This document shows positions 19,891-32,234 of a DNA stretch of 64,000 nucleotides, piece after piece (the first letter of the stretch is position 1; every line of letters starts with the position of its first letter). The notes under the pieces are model-generated. The model was not told the DNA's origin, did not search any database, and saw nothing but the letters and a program-made list of their open reading frames with translations. The DNA is taken from the NCBI RefSeq assembly GCF_037392515.1, contig NC_090292.1:44381747-44445746 (forward strand), given 5' to 3'. The DNA is from Haliotis asinina (Eukaryota > Mollusca > Gastropoda > Lepetellida > Haliotidae). The position numbers and the translations under genes were made by a program.

Positions 19891-22708
19891 GATTGAGTGA
19901 GTTAGTGAGTTAATATTTAACGTCACATCGGCAATATTGCAGCCATATCGTGACGAGAACAATATAAGTTATAGTAATGTTAAGATGAGAAAAGAGAAAA
20001 AGTAAAACCTGTCAGCGAAGGACAGTAAAAACACTAGAGTATCACAGAACATAAAACTAGTATTGAAAGTTAAAACATTGGAATTAAAGAAGACAATACA
20101 ACATAAAACCGGGGCTATAGATCGCCAACAACTGAAGGTAGATCACCATACTAAGGTCCATGGGGACTTACATTACTTCTGCTACCTGCATGAACCCTAC
20201 CTGGATTTACACCATCCCCCAAGCTATTGCGGATTATCCTGAAATTTAGCCATTACTTAAAACAACAAATATTCTACGATTAAAAACTAGTAGTAGATTT
20301 AAATTGACTATGAGAGTAGTGGACTTACGTACCTTCTCAGGAGGACAATAATTTTACAATACTTCAACCCCCTTTGAGGGTACAGCCACTAACAATCTAA
20401 GTTACTAATTTAAACTACCAATCATAAAAATACAACTATCTCCAGAACATATCAGTTACAATTCAATAAGAAAATCAGTTTCTTTTAAAAATCCAATAAT
20501 TAAATGAGTACTAACTGTGCTAAAAAGATCCTTCATTGTTTTGACATTGAAATAGTTATCCCTTATGATGGAGAATTCAACACAGTCAAGCAGGATATGC
20601 TTGACCGTGGTTCTCTCATCACAAGGGATACAAAACGGAGGATAATCGCCTTTTAGGAAATAACTGTGGGTGTAACGCGTATGGCCATCGACATCGTCGC
20701 ATAATGACCTCTTCAAATCTGGACTGACAGCCCAAGTGAGTGTAACCGATATAAGGTTTTATGGCATGTAATTTATTTATTCCCACTTGGGTGTCCCACT
20801 TCTTTTGCATCAGATGACGAATGTAAGTTCTAATGCTAGCTTTATAGTCACTGTATGGAATAAGAAGTGGTGTCACAGATTTCTTGAGTGCAGCAAGATC
20901 GGCCATTGCTTTACCAGAAATACCTACATGGCTGGGTAACCAACAAAAGACGATGTCACACTGGCCAGTTGCAAGATCATTATACAATTCAATTATGTCA
21001 ATTAAAAGTGGATGTTTACGAGACAATTTTTAATAGCCTGAAGCCAAGAAAGAGAGTCAGACAAAAGTATATACTGTACATGATTAGGATGTCTTTGAAT
21101 ATATCGAAGAGCCGTTAATATTGCGTTTGCTTCTGCAGTGAAAATGGAGCTGTTATCAGGTAATCGAGAAGATATTGTTCTGGATCCAATGACAGTGGCA
21201 CAAGCAACTGTGCCACCATCCTTGGACCCATCTGTAAATAAGGATTTGTATGAACTATAATTTTTTTAATTGCATAAACTCTTGTTTATATTGTAATTCG
21301 TTTGTGTCTGATTTTTTTAACTTTGTTAATGTGAGGTCAACTTGTGGCCTCACTAATTGCCAAGGAGGAGAAGAAAGAAGACGAGAAGGCGCTATACTTT
21401 TCAGCTCAATGCCGGCAGCAGAAATGAATGGTTTAATTCTGTGCCCAAGAGGCGGAACAAGAGAAGGCTTTTTGTTGTATAAATGCTCATAAAGAGGATC
21501 GAAAACACAGTTAAAAGCAGGGTTGGATTCGTTAGAGTATAGTTTTGTAATATATTGTAAAGCTAATTTGATACGGCGCTGTGTAAGAGATGGTTCATCC
21601 GCTTCGACATAGAGACTGTCAATAGGAGAAGTTTGGAACGACCCAAGACAAAGTCTCAGACCTTGGTGGTGGATAGAATTAAGGAGTTTTAGATTGCTTT
21701 TACAGGCTCCACCATAAATGATGGAGCCATAATCAAGCTTCGAACGGACAAGTGAACGGTATAGGTGCAGGAGAGTAGCTTGATCCCCTCCCCATTTTGA
21801 GTTTGACACAACTTTCAATAGATCAAGTGCCTTGAGGCATTTAGTTTTCAGGGATTTGATATGCGGTAGAAAAGTTAAATGAGAGTCGAAAATCAAACCT
21901 AAGAACTTGGCCTCCTTAACGACTTTGATAGGAGTGCCATATAAAAATAGTTCTGGGTCCTTATGTGGTTTATACTTACGGCAGAAATGGATGCAATTAG
22001 TTTTTGTCTTAGAAAATTTAAAACCATTCTCAAGACACCATTTATTTATTTTGTTTAAACACAATTGCAGTTGCCGTTCAATAGTATGCATATTCTTCCC
22101 GTGACAGGAAATATTAAAATCATCCACAAATAATGATCCATCAATTGAATCATTTAAAACTTTAGATAAACTGTTGATCTTGATACTGAAAAGAGTGACA
22201 GACAAAATACTGGAACACCCTGATCCTGAATGTAATGATCAGACAGGGTAGAACCCACGCGGACCTGGAATTGTCTGTTATTTAAAAAGTTGGATATAAA
22301 TTCAGGCAAACGACCCCGCAAGCCGAAGTCATGTAAATCTCTTAAAATGCCATATTTCCAGGTTGTGTCATATGCTTTTTCAAGATCAAAAAAGATAGAC
22401 ACAGCGTGTTGTTTATTAATTAGTGCGTTTTTAACAAATGATTCCAAACGCACTAAGTGATCATCGGTACTCCTGTTTTTACGGAAACCACACTGAATAT
22501 CTGTAATTAGGTCATTGGTTTCCAAGTACCAAACAAGTCGATTATTAAGCATGCGCTCCATGGTTTTGCAAACACAGCTCGTTAGCGATATAGGCCGATA
22601 GTTCGAAGGATCTGTATGATCACGTCCAGGTTTAGGGATAGGGATAACTATAGCAGCATGCCATGAAGAAGGAAACTTTCCAGATGTCCAGATATCATCA
22701 AATATATA

Positions 22709-24218
22709 CTGAACATCACTGAAAACGCACCACCCCTACAATTGTGGATTTCTAAGAGCAGAAGTGAGCAATCTATGTAAATTTTACATATTTGTGTAGA
22801 CCAATGTTTGATAAAGAAAAGAAGCAAAAAACAATCAAGCAAAACAGTGAAGATTTAATGCAGCTGACAATGAAATAAAGATGGGGTCAAAATGGAAAGT
22901 CAGTAGCGTGTATGACCCCCGTTAGCAGCAACACAAGCTGTGCAACGTCTCCTCATTGAACGGATAAGTCTCTGAATAAAGTCCTGAGGCACTGCATTCC
23001 ACTCTTGCTGCAAGGCATTGTCGAGTTCCCCAAGGTTGTTGATCTGCGGACGACGTGCGAGGCGTTGGCCGATGTAATCCCACAAGTGTTCGATGGGTGA
23101 CAAATCTGGTGACAATGCAGGCCAATGAAGTAGAGGAATGTTGTTGTTAGCCAGATACTGTATCGAAACACGTGCAGTGTGGGCTCGTGCATTGTCATGT
23201 TGAAATGTGTGCAGATCTTGATGCTGGTGAAAGAAGGGAACGACGTTGTTCTGAAGAATGTTGTCACGGTAGTAAACGGCATTCACTCTGCTACGACAAA
23301 CAATCAGAGCGGTTCTGTGGTGATAACTTATCCCTCCCCACACCATAATGCTGTCTCCACCAACCGATCGGTTTGCACAACACAATCCTGATGATAACGT
23401 TCACCCCGTCGACGCCATACCCGTAGACGCCCGTCAGCATTTCGCAAGTGAAAACGCGACACGTCGGATAACACCACACCATGCCAACGTTGTAACAACC
23501 ACACACGATGCTGTTCAGCCCATTGTCGGCGTTCACGGCGATGCCTGTCAGTCAGGATGGGTCCAACGTAAGGGCGTCCACAACGTAACCCTGCCGCACG
23601 GAGACGGCGTCGGACGGTGGAAGCGCTGATCAAACCACGTCGACCCTGGACAGCTTTGGCGGTTCTGGCAGCGGGCAAGGTTCGATCCCGAATATGGCGC
23701 CGTGCAATGTCTCGATCTTGACGAGGGGTGGTAACACGTGCCTGACCTGGGCGTTGCCGGTCCCTGCTGGTTCCTGTTTGTTGGTATCTGTTAGCAAGCC
23801 TCAGAATGGTCGAATGATGACACCCAAATCGTCGTGCAATGTTTCTGCTTGAAGCGCCGACCTGCAACATACCCAAGGCCTGTTCTCGTTCCTCTGGTGA
23901 CAATCTTGGCATGGCGAAAAAACTTTACTTACGAAGGTACTGCGAAACGAGAACGGTTTTGTGCCGAAGGTCATTTATACCCCTGAACAGCATGCTTTCT
24001 GCATGCAATTTGTGCCCTTCGTGTGTGATGTGCATGAATTTTGTTGTTTTCATGTGATGTGTTCGATGATGTGTTCGAACGATCCGTTTTTTACTGTAGA
24101 GCGTTATTTACGATCTAGTGTGTTATTATCAAAATTCCCACCATTAATTTTCCATTTCCAAAAGATTCTATTGCCTTATTTCAAAATTTACAGGTGGTGC
24201 GTTTTCAATGATGTTCAG
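22709..24218 (-). mobile_element. Tc1-type DNA transposon, complete, 1,510 bp
   Basis: Terminal inverted repeats of 26 bp (CTGAACATCA at 22709 and its complement ending at 24218; 25 of 26 positions match) are flanked by TA at 22707-22708 and 24219-24220, the standard Tc1/mariner target duplication. It encodes one transposase on the minus strand. LINE sequence on both sides joins correctly when the element and one TA are removed. Confidence 0.95.
22900..23912 (-). pseudogene. Tc1 transposase (DD34E), one frameshift
   Basis: Starts at ATG 23912 with a paired helix-turn-helix DNA-binding region (SPEEREQALGMLQVGASSRN, then RRFGCHHSTILRLANRYQQ). The catalytic domain keeps the first Asp (VVLSDVSRFHL), the second Asp (QHDNARAHTA) and the Glu (SPDLSPIEHLWD); 34 residues lie between second Asp and Glu, the Tc1 spacing. 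A frameshift between about 23385 and 23330, just after the first catalytic block, moves the second half into another frame (22900-23385). Family length is about 340 residues, so nothing else is missing. Excision and integration activity is lost in this copy. Confidence 0.9.
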
Positions 24219-25635
24219 TATATGTAAAAGGGTCTCTAAACATGATTCCGGTAAATGTTTCAGAAGTTGATAATGTATGTTATCAACTCCTGTAGCAGGA
24301 TCATGGGCCTGGTCAAGAGCTGTATGGAGCTCATGAATCGAAAATACCTCGTTGTAATCTTCCCCGTTATCTGAAATAATATTAATAGCTTTCTTTTCTT
24401 GCTGTTTTTGATACTTTTGGAATTGAGGTACATAATTCGAGGAAGAAGAATGTTGTGCCAGTGTGTCTCCAAGTTTATTGGCTATATCTGCTTTATTAGT
24501 TAATAACTGGTTTCCATCTTTGAGATGGTGAACACTAGATCTAGAGCCCTTACCTTTGATTTTCTGGATCATATTCCATGCCTTAGATATAGGTGTGCGC
24601 GAATTGATATTAGATACATAGTTTTGCCAAGATTTACGTTTACTCTGCTTGAAAGTACGCCGAGCTTTAGCATTTTGGATTTTAAATTTGTTCAAATTAT
24701 GAACCATAGGGTGATGACGGAAATAATGTTCGGCCTTTTTCCGTGCTTTCCTAGCTTGTTTGCAATCAGAGTTAAACAAACTATGGTTTCCTTATGTGTG
24801 AAATTGTAGAGGACTGTGGGATACACTCATCAGCAATGGTGTTTAGTATGTCAGATAAATCTTTTATAGCATCAGGAACATTAAGAAAACAATCAGGTCT
24901 AAGTTTGTCAGCACACAGGGTTTCATGTAAAGCCCAGTTGGCCTTTCTAAAATTCCATCGTAATGATGGCGGAACATCAGATGGGTTGACAGGTTTTAAT
25001 GTTGTTGGGAAGTGGTCACTTCCACACAGGCCATCATGGACTGACCACTCAAATTCACTAAATAGGGTGGAATCAGTCATTGACAAATCGAGAGCTGAAT
25101 ATGTTCCCGTGCCAGGATGTAAATATGTCTTTGAACCAACATTATAAATGCATAGATCATTATTTGAGATGAAATCCTCCAGTAATTTACCTTTGGTGTT
25201 TGTATTAGTACCAACCCAGAGCGGGTTGTGGCTGTTTAAATCACCCATGATCAAACAGGGTTTAGGTAGTTGATCATAAAGAGCTTGCAAATCACTTAAC
25301 TGAACAGCAGAAGATGGTGGAAGATACAATGAACATAGAGTAAATGCAACATGTAATGTAAGTCGCACCGCCACGGCCTGGAGATTTGTTTTGAGCGTGA
25401 CTTGACTATGAATAACATTATTCCTCACCAGGATAGATGATCCACCAGTAGCCCTGTCGCCCGGAGGAGAAAAATAATGGTATGCATTAAAATGACGTAG
25501 ATCAAAATTATTCGTCTGCTTTAGATAGGTTTCTTGAAGGCAAAATATTGACGGATTAAGATCTTGGACCAACAGTTGTAAGTCATTAAAATTAGTTCTG
25601 AGTCCTCTACAATTCCACTGAATTATAGACGAAGA

Positions 25636-25640
25636 CATTA
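25636..25640 (-). promoter_or_regulatory. Overlapping ORF1 stop / ORF2 start (TAATG), I-like LINE copy 2
   Basis: On the minus strand the ORF1 stop TAA (25640-25638) shares its last A with the ORF2 start ATG (25638-25636). This is the arrangement that supports termination-reinitiation in other non-LTR elements such as SART1. Reinitiation here is inferred. Confidence 0.7.
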
Positions 25641-26984
25641 TGTCTTCCGAGGAGGATGTACAGGAGATCTACCCCTCGCCTTCCGTGATGGTGACAAGCT
25701 ATGTGTCCTACCAGTGCTATGGTTGGACACATCCATGTCCTAAAGGGATCCAAACTTATTTTATAGCTGGATTTCATCATTTGAACCCTTAGCGAGTCTA
25801 TCGCATTGGTTAAGTCTAGTTATTTTTGGGTTTCCTTTCACAATTTGTTTAACATGAGGTTTATGTACAGGTTTTGATGGACATGAATCTGGTCTAGATT
25901 TGGGACTGGAGGATCTTCTTTTGTCTGGTTGTGTCTTTGGATATGTTGGACCTTTCGGGGAGGAAGACATATGTTGAGAGGACGTCACTGTAGCTGGTAA
26001 AACGTCAGCAGTCTGTGTAGCAGATTCTCCTCGTATTAACAGTTCTTGATTTGGGACAAGTTCAGGAGAAGTAGACTTTGTCCATGTCAGTTCTGTCTGA
26101 CATTCGATGGAGACTGTGGTTGTAGATTGTTTTCTGGTAACAGAAGCATAAGATTCACCTGGGAGGACAGATGGCACAAGTTTCTTAGCTTCAGTATAAC
26201 TGATGTTTTCAGTATGCTTTATTCCATTTACTTCCATTTCCCTTTTTCAAACCGGGCAATTTTTGGACGATGAAGAATGCATGCCTGAGCAGTTGACACA
26301 TTTTCTAAAGTTGTTTGTACAATCTTCTGTCACGTGTGATTGTTCCCCACAATGTGCACAAGTTATTGAGTTTGAACATGAATTCATCCCATGACCACAT
26401 TTCTGGCATTTAACACACCTCAACGGATCGGGAATATACATTTCAACCTGAAGGCTACAATATCCAGCTGTTATTGATCTCGGTGGCGATGGTGATACAA
26501 ATGAAAACAGATACGTGTTAGTTGGAACCACTTCTGAATTCTGACGTCTCGTAAATCGCTTCGCGAACGTGACACCTTCATCTTTAAGTTCTAGCATGAT
26601 GTCAAGTTCGGTCATGTCCGCTAAAAGATGATCCCTATCTCTGACTATACCTTTACTAGAATTGAGGGTCCGATGAACTGACACTGAAACAGGTATTCCA
26701 GCCAATGTATCAATTGACAGCAGGTTAGATGCTTGTTGTCGTTTGCCACATTGTATGAGTAAAGACCCAGATCTCAGTCTCTTGATATTTTTTACGTCCC
26801 CTGCAATACCGTACACTGCTTTAGAAACCGCAAACGGGTTGAGTTTAAGTGGTTTTTTATCCGGGGATTCTATCACTAAAACTCTTGGCCAGTAGTCTAC
26901 TTGCTTAGATGGTCTACAACTATCAGGTGTACTTTGATCAGTTTAAAGTTGACGTTTCTTTTTCAAGGGGGTTTCAGGATCCAT
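25638..26984 (-). pseudogene. I-like LINE copy 2 ORF1 (gag-like), three internal stops
   Basis: ATG at 26984. Contains the conserved KLNPFAVSKAVYGIAGDVKN block, RRM-like strands (GSLLIQCGKRQQASNL) and three CCHC-type knuckles (CVKCQKCGHGMNSC, CAHCGEQSHVTEDC, CVNCSGMHSSSSKNC) at about 26430-26250. In-frame stops: one after the N-terminal basic stretch, TGA replacing Trp just after the third knuckle (26247-26249), and TAA replacing Tyr near 25761. The frame is otherwise continuous to the TAA at 25638-25640. The three knuckles identify it as the ORF1 of a Jockey/I-type LINE. Confidence 0.85.
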
Positions 26985-27548
26985 GTTAATGTATTTAGAT
27001 TCATCATTCCAGCTCCCCACCCACCACGGAGTATCACAAGGACAATGCTGTAAGCAAGTGGACCTCCTACTTGCAGCACCAAGGATACTGGCAAGATATA
27101 CTCAAGCAGAATAATAGAAAGTAATTATTCTACCAGATTGGCCCATGAGCCACCGCCTTCTGGGCATATCACTCTAGGCAAAATACAAAATTGAAGATGT
27201 TTTCTCTTTTCGTTTTAAACATATACGCACAAACCAATGCATCTGACAAAACGTGTAAATAGTTTTCTTGCAGACGTGCATCAAAAATATACATGCCACA
27301 GGGCTCGGTATGACCAGCCGATTGAATGAATCGGGCCCATTCAACCACCCGTCTAGGTGAAGTTAGGGCCAAAGTGGTGTGTTGGGCAACAGGATCACTT
27401 AGTCCCTGTTCCAGTGCCCTCAACCACCAGGATCCCCTCCTCCACCGACACAGGGGCGCAACCCACGGCCAACAGGTTGCCCAATTTGGTCTCCTCGTAC
27501 GACCAGCAATGGGGTTCTGTGGACACATTCTGCCCCGGGTCCACACGG

Positions 27549-27608
27549 GAGAAGAGCACTTAGCGTTATCCAGCACCCACCACGAGGAGGTGGTTCTTCA
27601 TGGGTGCC
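27549..27608 (-). ncRNA. HDV-like self-cleaving ribozyme at the 5' end of I-like LINE copy 2
   Basis: From 27608 on the minus strand: P1 GGCACCC with GGGTGCT; P3 CCAC with GTGG; L3 CTCCTC; then GGATAACG and the active-site strand CTAAG. P2 is GAAGA with TCTTC, a different helix from copies 1 and 5 but still complementary. The 5' base abuts the target duplication. Confidence 0.85.
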
Positions 27609-27621
27609 AGTGTCTCTATGT
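27609..27621 (+). repeat. Target-site duplication of I-like LINE copy 2 (right)
   Basis: AGTGTCTCTATGT, pair of 19878-19890. Confidence 0.93.
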
Positions 27622-28349
27622 TTTGTGTATATCGATATGACTTCAAACTGAATACTTTGAATGTGCATGTGTCAATCTGTATGTTAAAGCAAAAGTATAT
27701 GTTGAAAACAACTCTGAATTTTGTTATTGTGTATTAGTGAACAATTCATAGATCTGGGAATAAATCAATCGCACTGAAAAATAACATGATAACTGAAATA
27801 GGACTGGAGAAGTAGCACATCTGTTCGTTAATTTTGATAACAATTCTTACTGAAGTTGCCTGTTGTACACGTGCACATTTAATTTGTTTATATAAACACA
27901 TTGTCAACATAGTCTTAAACTAGGTAGCAATTCTTTAGCCGAGAAAATATTGTTCAAATGTGAACACGCATAATACTTGTCCTGGTGCATTCTGTTGTAC
28001 ATGAATTTTGTGGACTGGACAGACTGGAACGTAGTATCTGTCATCAACCCTTGTGGTGACAAAGAACAACATTGTTGCATGTAATTATATTATTCAAATG
28101 GATATACTCATGCATTCGGTTCTTTTCTTGATCTTTGGTATTATGTTTGATGATGTCTTTGGAGTTGTATTAAACTTACCCCGTGAGAAATAATGCTCTG
28201 CTCACCGGCCCAATTCCTCCTAAAAACAGAGCTTCTAGATTCCTTGACATCCCTTTTAGAAACTCATGCGAAGCAACTGACAGTTCTGTGGCAATGTCGT
28301 AAGACATACAAGGTCTGTGCGTCTAATTTGGGTGTTAAAACCACCTTGA
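27622..28349. other. Non-coding stretch, no gene seen
   Basis: AT-rich sequence without a convincing ORF. The first 120 bases resemble 3640-3740 (unnamed dispersed repeat). Confidence 0.4.
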
Positions 28350-28511
28350 TGTGGACCTGCACCCCGGAGATGCTCTCATTATGGGAATCAATTCAACATT
28401 GATGGAAATGGTGTCTGTGTATATCCTGACTCAGGTTATTGGTCTCTACTAAATCAGGCTGATATCTCAACATTTGAAATGACTCGGTATGCAGAGTCAA
28501 TAGCCGCTTAA
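28350..28511 (+). other. Possible 3' terminal coding exon, unrecognised
   Basis: A frame of 53 codons (CGPAPRRCSHYGNQFNIDGN, then GVCVYPDSGYWSLLNQ) ends in TAA at 28509-28511. Cysteines, prolines and aromatic residues are spaced like an extracellular domain. AATAAA signals follow near 28676-28690. A TGA precedes the first Cys codon and I see no splice acceptor at that point, so this may be a decayed fragment. No family recognised. Confidence 0.2.
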
Positions 28512-30605
28512 ACATGATTGAAAGTGTAAATGAAGTACAAAGTGTATGAAGATACCGGCATTCTGCAACTACTCTATTTTGTGGCTGTGGTAATGTATGC
28601 CATAAGCCTAATGATTATATAACCTGCTCCTTGGTACACAAATATGTTCGGTGTTTCGATTGATACTGACATTTTGAATAAACGAATAAACGAGAGCTAC
28701 GGATGTTAAAAAAAACGTGCCTAGAAAACAGTTCATGTAAGTATGGACATGACGCTGCTAAAGAGAGAAAGGGAAACACTCATTGTGACTGACCTTCCCA
28801 ACCTCATATGGACATACAGCAAACGTTTGTCCGTGCTTGTAAAACATACCCGTTGGCAATCCATTACACATATCGTCATAGATATGATATAGCCCATCGA
28901 TGTTTTGTCAGTTTTGTACAAGAAGTAGACCTATCTACGGCACCGATTTCCTCACGGCAAACATGCATTTTCATTGTCATCTGAAAGACAGTATCAATAA
29001 TTTTGGGAGTACTTACGGAAATAGGCTGTTTAGCATTAGGAGATACAACGGTATTCTCTCTGACTACCCACCAAACAAACGCTCCGTCGAGTGCCAAGTG
29101 ATCAGGAAGTTTGATCTCTCTCTCTTTGATCAACCACAGAGTTGCCTTCCAAGATGACAGATGCCACCAAGAGCAAGGAATCAAGAATTACAACAACACA
29201 ACTGATGTTCCCACAACACCAAGCGTGAGGAAATGTGTCTTTCTGTACAATCTAAGGATCTTATAAGACGGGACACAAGTGTAGGAAACCGTTTCTCGTA
29301 GTGTGAAGGAGAGCTACTTTTGTTATCACTGCCTTATATTCCCATTTCATCTATTTTAGTGAATATATTGTTATTATTTACATTTCCGTCTTGTTTCCTA
29401 TTTTGATGAAAGATGAAGTAGATTGTAAATGTTTCCCTGGTTTTGAAGTTTTCCATCGCACACTGGAATTACATAGAGCAAAGTCCACAAGAAAACCATG
29501 GGATAACATCGAGGTTCATTCTGCACTGAATCTGCAACTGGACCGCAATAGGGAGTCTGTTACAATTCCAATTTATTGCCCCATTCACTGCACGGGCCAG
29601 AGTGAGTGAGCTATTATTTAAGGTCACACCATTTCAGACGTGTTGTGATTAGGGATGTTGTAAATTATGAAATAAATACAAAGTTATTTAATATACTTAC
29701 CTGTCTGCAAAGTAAAGTGTATACAAAAAAAACTAAATGTAACACTGCTATGCTCAAACTGGTTGCACTTTATTTTTCAAAACCTCATCTTTTTTTATGC
29801 TGTTTTCAAAGAATGTATAAAATACTTCATGCTTTGAGTCTGTACTATGTGCACAAATTTTTTGATAAATTTGATAATGGGTAGGAACGAGGTCCCCGTT
29901 TAAAAAAAAAACAAACTTAAATTGATTATGTCTGACGTTTGAGACGACAATACAATAAAACCAACTAAATCCCCATACTACACATACACTAAAGACCTCG
30001 GAAGCAATTTCTGATAAGTAATTTCTAACGCAAGGCTGGAGTTCTTAGGGCGGCTATGTTCCTCGTTAATGCTGTGATTTCTATCAATTTTGAGCTGATC
30101 AGTCGGTATCGTCATGCACGAGACGTTCCAAACGACGTATCTGATCCAGCTGACCCAAGCTAAGAACCAACACAAGTGTTTCCTGTGTCTAACATTCACT
30201 ATGCAAGTATTCCAGTTTTGTTTTGTATTGGATAAAAATAATTTCTGTCAGTGAAAGTGAAAAATCTAACTTGGCTTCTAACCTCATATCACTCACTCAC
30301 TATTATATTGTATCATATCACAGGAAAGTTTAAAATTCTTAATAATTATTAAAATTCATTGTTTCCGAACTATGGTTGGTCTGTTCCCAACATTTATCCA
30401 ATATGTTCTGCCAGCATACACAATCACATCCTCACCACAAAAGCTCAGCTATTTGCAGGTAATGAAAGAACTTACTGCCAAATAAATAAATAAATAAATA
30501 AATGAATAAATAAATAATAGCACACGTATCCCATACGTAACTTTAATCACAAACGTCTGATCAGTTTATTCAACGCCATCATCTATATAATCCTGCTACT
30601 ACTTC
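28512..30605. other. Non-coding stretch
   Basis: No supported gene. Contains AATAAA motifs near 28676-28690, a weak SINE-tail remnant near 29600-29640 (AGTGAGTGAGCTATTATTT) and an (AAAT)n microsatellite near 30484-30516. Short frames here have no domain features I can recognise. Confidence 0.4.
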
Positions 30606-30835
30606 CAACAAATAAATTGCCAAAGAAAGGCGACTATGCTTGCCGTAAGAGGCGACTAAAGGGATCTGGAGGTCAGACTCGCTAACCTGATTGACACGTC
30701 ATCGGTTCCCATTTGCGTAGATCGATGGTCTTGCTGTTAATCACTGGAATGTCTGGTCCAGACTCGATTATTTACAAACCACCGCCATATAGCTGGAATA
30801 TTGCTGAGTGCGGTGTAAAATTAAAATCACTCGAG
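30606..30835 (+). repeat. SINE-like element
   Basis: Shares with 35311-35558 and 50020-50210 the head GTAAGAGGCGACTAA, the middle CATCGGTTCCCA...GCGNAGATCGATG and the tail CATATAGCTGGAATATTGCT before a CACTC-type end. Short, non-coding and dispersed, so non-autonomous. The tail resembles the 3' end of the I-like LINE. Confidence 0.75.
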
Positions 30836-31583
30836 CAAAAAATATATCCCCATCCATGGACCTTTATAAACTTGCAAATGTCTGGAATCATAGCTATTCT
30901 GTAGTGGAAATACAATGGTATCCGAGAAAACAAGCATGGAATAAAAACACTCTTTGCCAATCCGAAAAAAAGATCAACCTAGTATAATAGATCTACCAGA
31001 AGCCGAATCAACGCAAAATCCGTAAGTGGCAACTTCGTGCGGCGAGATAGTCCCCAAGAACGTGAAAACCTGAATACACATAAACTCTCAAACTTCCACT
31101 AATTATTTATTATTCCTAGTCATCTAAACTAAGATAAATAACCAAGATAAATAAGAGGAGACTAGATACGATTCACTTCTCTTTGCAAACAGGTTGACTC
31201 AACCAGCATTGTTAGGCTCTAGGACATTTTCCACCGAAGGTATACAAACACCATCAAATCAACCCCGAACTAAAGACAGTCCTTAGATGGAAACCAGTTG
31301 CAAAAAAGGCTGAAATACTGCCGATATGACTTAAAATTTGAACTCGATCACCCACCAGCCTGGCAGTCAATTCGTGTGCAGCTTGTCGAATCTTTCCTGT
31401 CCACATCGGTATCACAACCTGTTCTTACTGGCCACCGCACCTGTGTACAGTCTGTCCATGTTTTATAACGTGGCCAAGGCCGCTTCACCATCAGCTCGTC
31501 GTTCGCCGTAAGTCAGAGCGACGGTAGTGCACGGACTTCACGTGGTTGAAACTGACACGACACACAGGGAGATATCATGTCCT
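30836..31583. other. Non-coding stretch
   Basis: Nothing recognisable on either strand. Confidence 0.35.
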
Positions 31584-31857
31584 GGCCCCGATTTCTCGAA
31601 ACAAACTTAAGTCTGAGTTTTGACTTAAGTCAAAGATTGTACTCAAATTTGAGAAAAGGCATTTCTCTGAATAAACTGAAATCGGCACTAAACTCAAACT
31701 ATTGGAAACAATTTGAGTTTCATGAATAGATTACTTAATTTGTTAACGTTTTTTCTGTCAAAAATGCACTTGAGTTAAAAAATTCAGCTGTTTCAAATAG
31801 TGAAACTCAGTGTCAGATTTGAGTAAAAACTTAAGTTTGTTTCGAGAAATTGGGCCC
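31584..31857. mobile_element. MITE-like element, 274 bp
   Basis: The ends are inverted copies of each other: ATTTCTCGAAACAAACTTAA near 31591 and its complement ending near 31850, with GG(C/G)CCC outermost. Internal sequence is AT-rich and repeats variants of CTCAAACT/AGTTTGAG. No ORF. No clear target duplication, so the superfamily is undetermined. Confidence 0.75.
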
Positions 31858-32234
31858 TGACGTAAACTGATGCATGGCAGTATTTTCTCTGGGACAGTTA
31901 TATTCTGACATGGAAATTTGTGTTTTTGAACACAAACTGACGCGTGTAGAAAAATATGTTTCTGCTGTTCCACGGCTCACTCAACAATGTCTGGCTGTAT
32001 GGGACGTATATATTCAAACATATGTTGATTTTCTTAATGCCACATGTCGTATGCAACTGGTGATTTTACTGAATTTTGACACAGGCAAGACCTAATGGCT
32101 CGGTAAGAGTTCCACCGGTAACCCACGCTCAAAATGCAGACGTATTTAATGTTGAACGAAAAGGGTGAGCATTGTGCACAATAAGGAAACAATTTAAATG
32201 GTGACTTCTTGAACGTCACAACTAAACGAATATT

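Larger units (their letters stand above)
20456..25638 (-). pseudogene. I-like LINE copy 2 ORF2, multiply broken
   Basis: Starts at ATG 25638 (MSSSIIQWNCRGLR), overlapping the ORF1 stop as TAATG. Readable pieces: endonuclease 25638-24781, endonuclease-RT linker 24779-24225, RT 22561-22154 and 22205-21255 (active site LFVDDFNIS), RNase H remnant and tail 21026-20456 (LPSHVGISGKAMADLAA, VKHILLDC). Frameshifts or stops separate the pieces, and the Tc1 transposon occupies 22709-24218. In RNase H one alanine-rich block is shortened. Confidence 0.85.
19891..27608 (-). mobile_element. I-like LINE copy 2, full length, split by a Tc1 transposon
   Basis: Minus-strand element with ribozyme (27549-27608), leader, ORF1 (26984-25638), ORF2 (25638-20456) and 3' UTR to 19891. 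It is 7.7 kb including the 1.5-kb Tc1 insertion. Target duplications at 19878-19890 and 27609-27621 define both ends. Its ORFs are more damaged than those of copy 1. Confidence 0.92.

Noticed and set aside
23179..23629. Plus-strand frames opposite the Tc1 transposase
   Set aside because: Shadow frames of the transposase on the other strand.
28876..29184. Minus-strand 102-codon frame as an exon
   Set aside because: Contains a plausible stretch (ATLWLIKEREIKLPDHLALD) but no recognisable family or clear splice sites.
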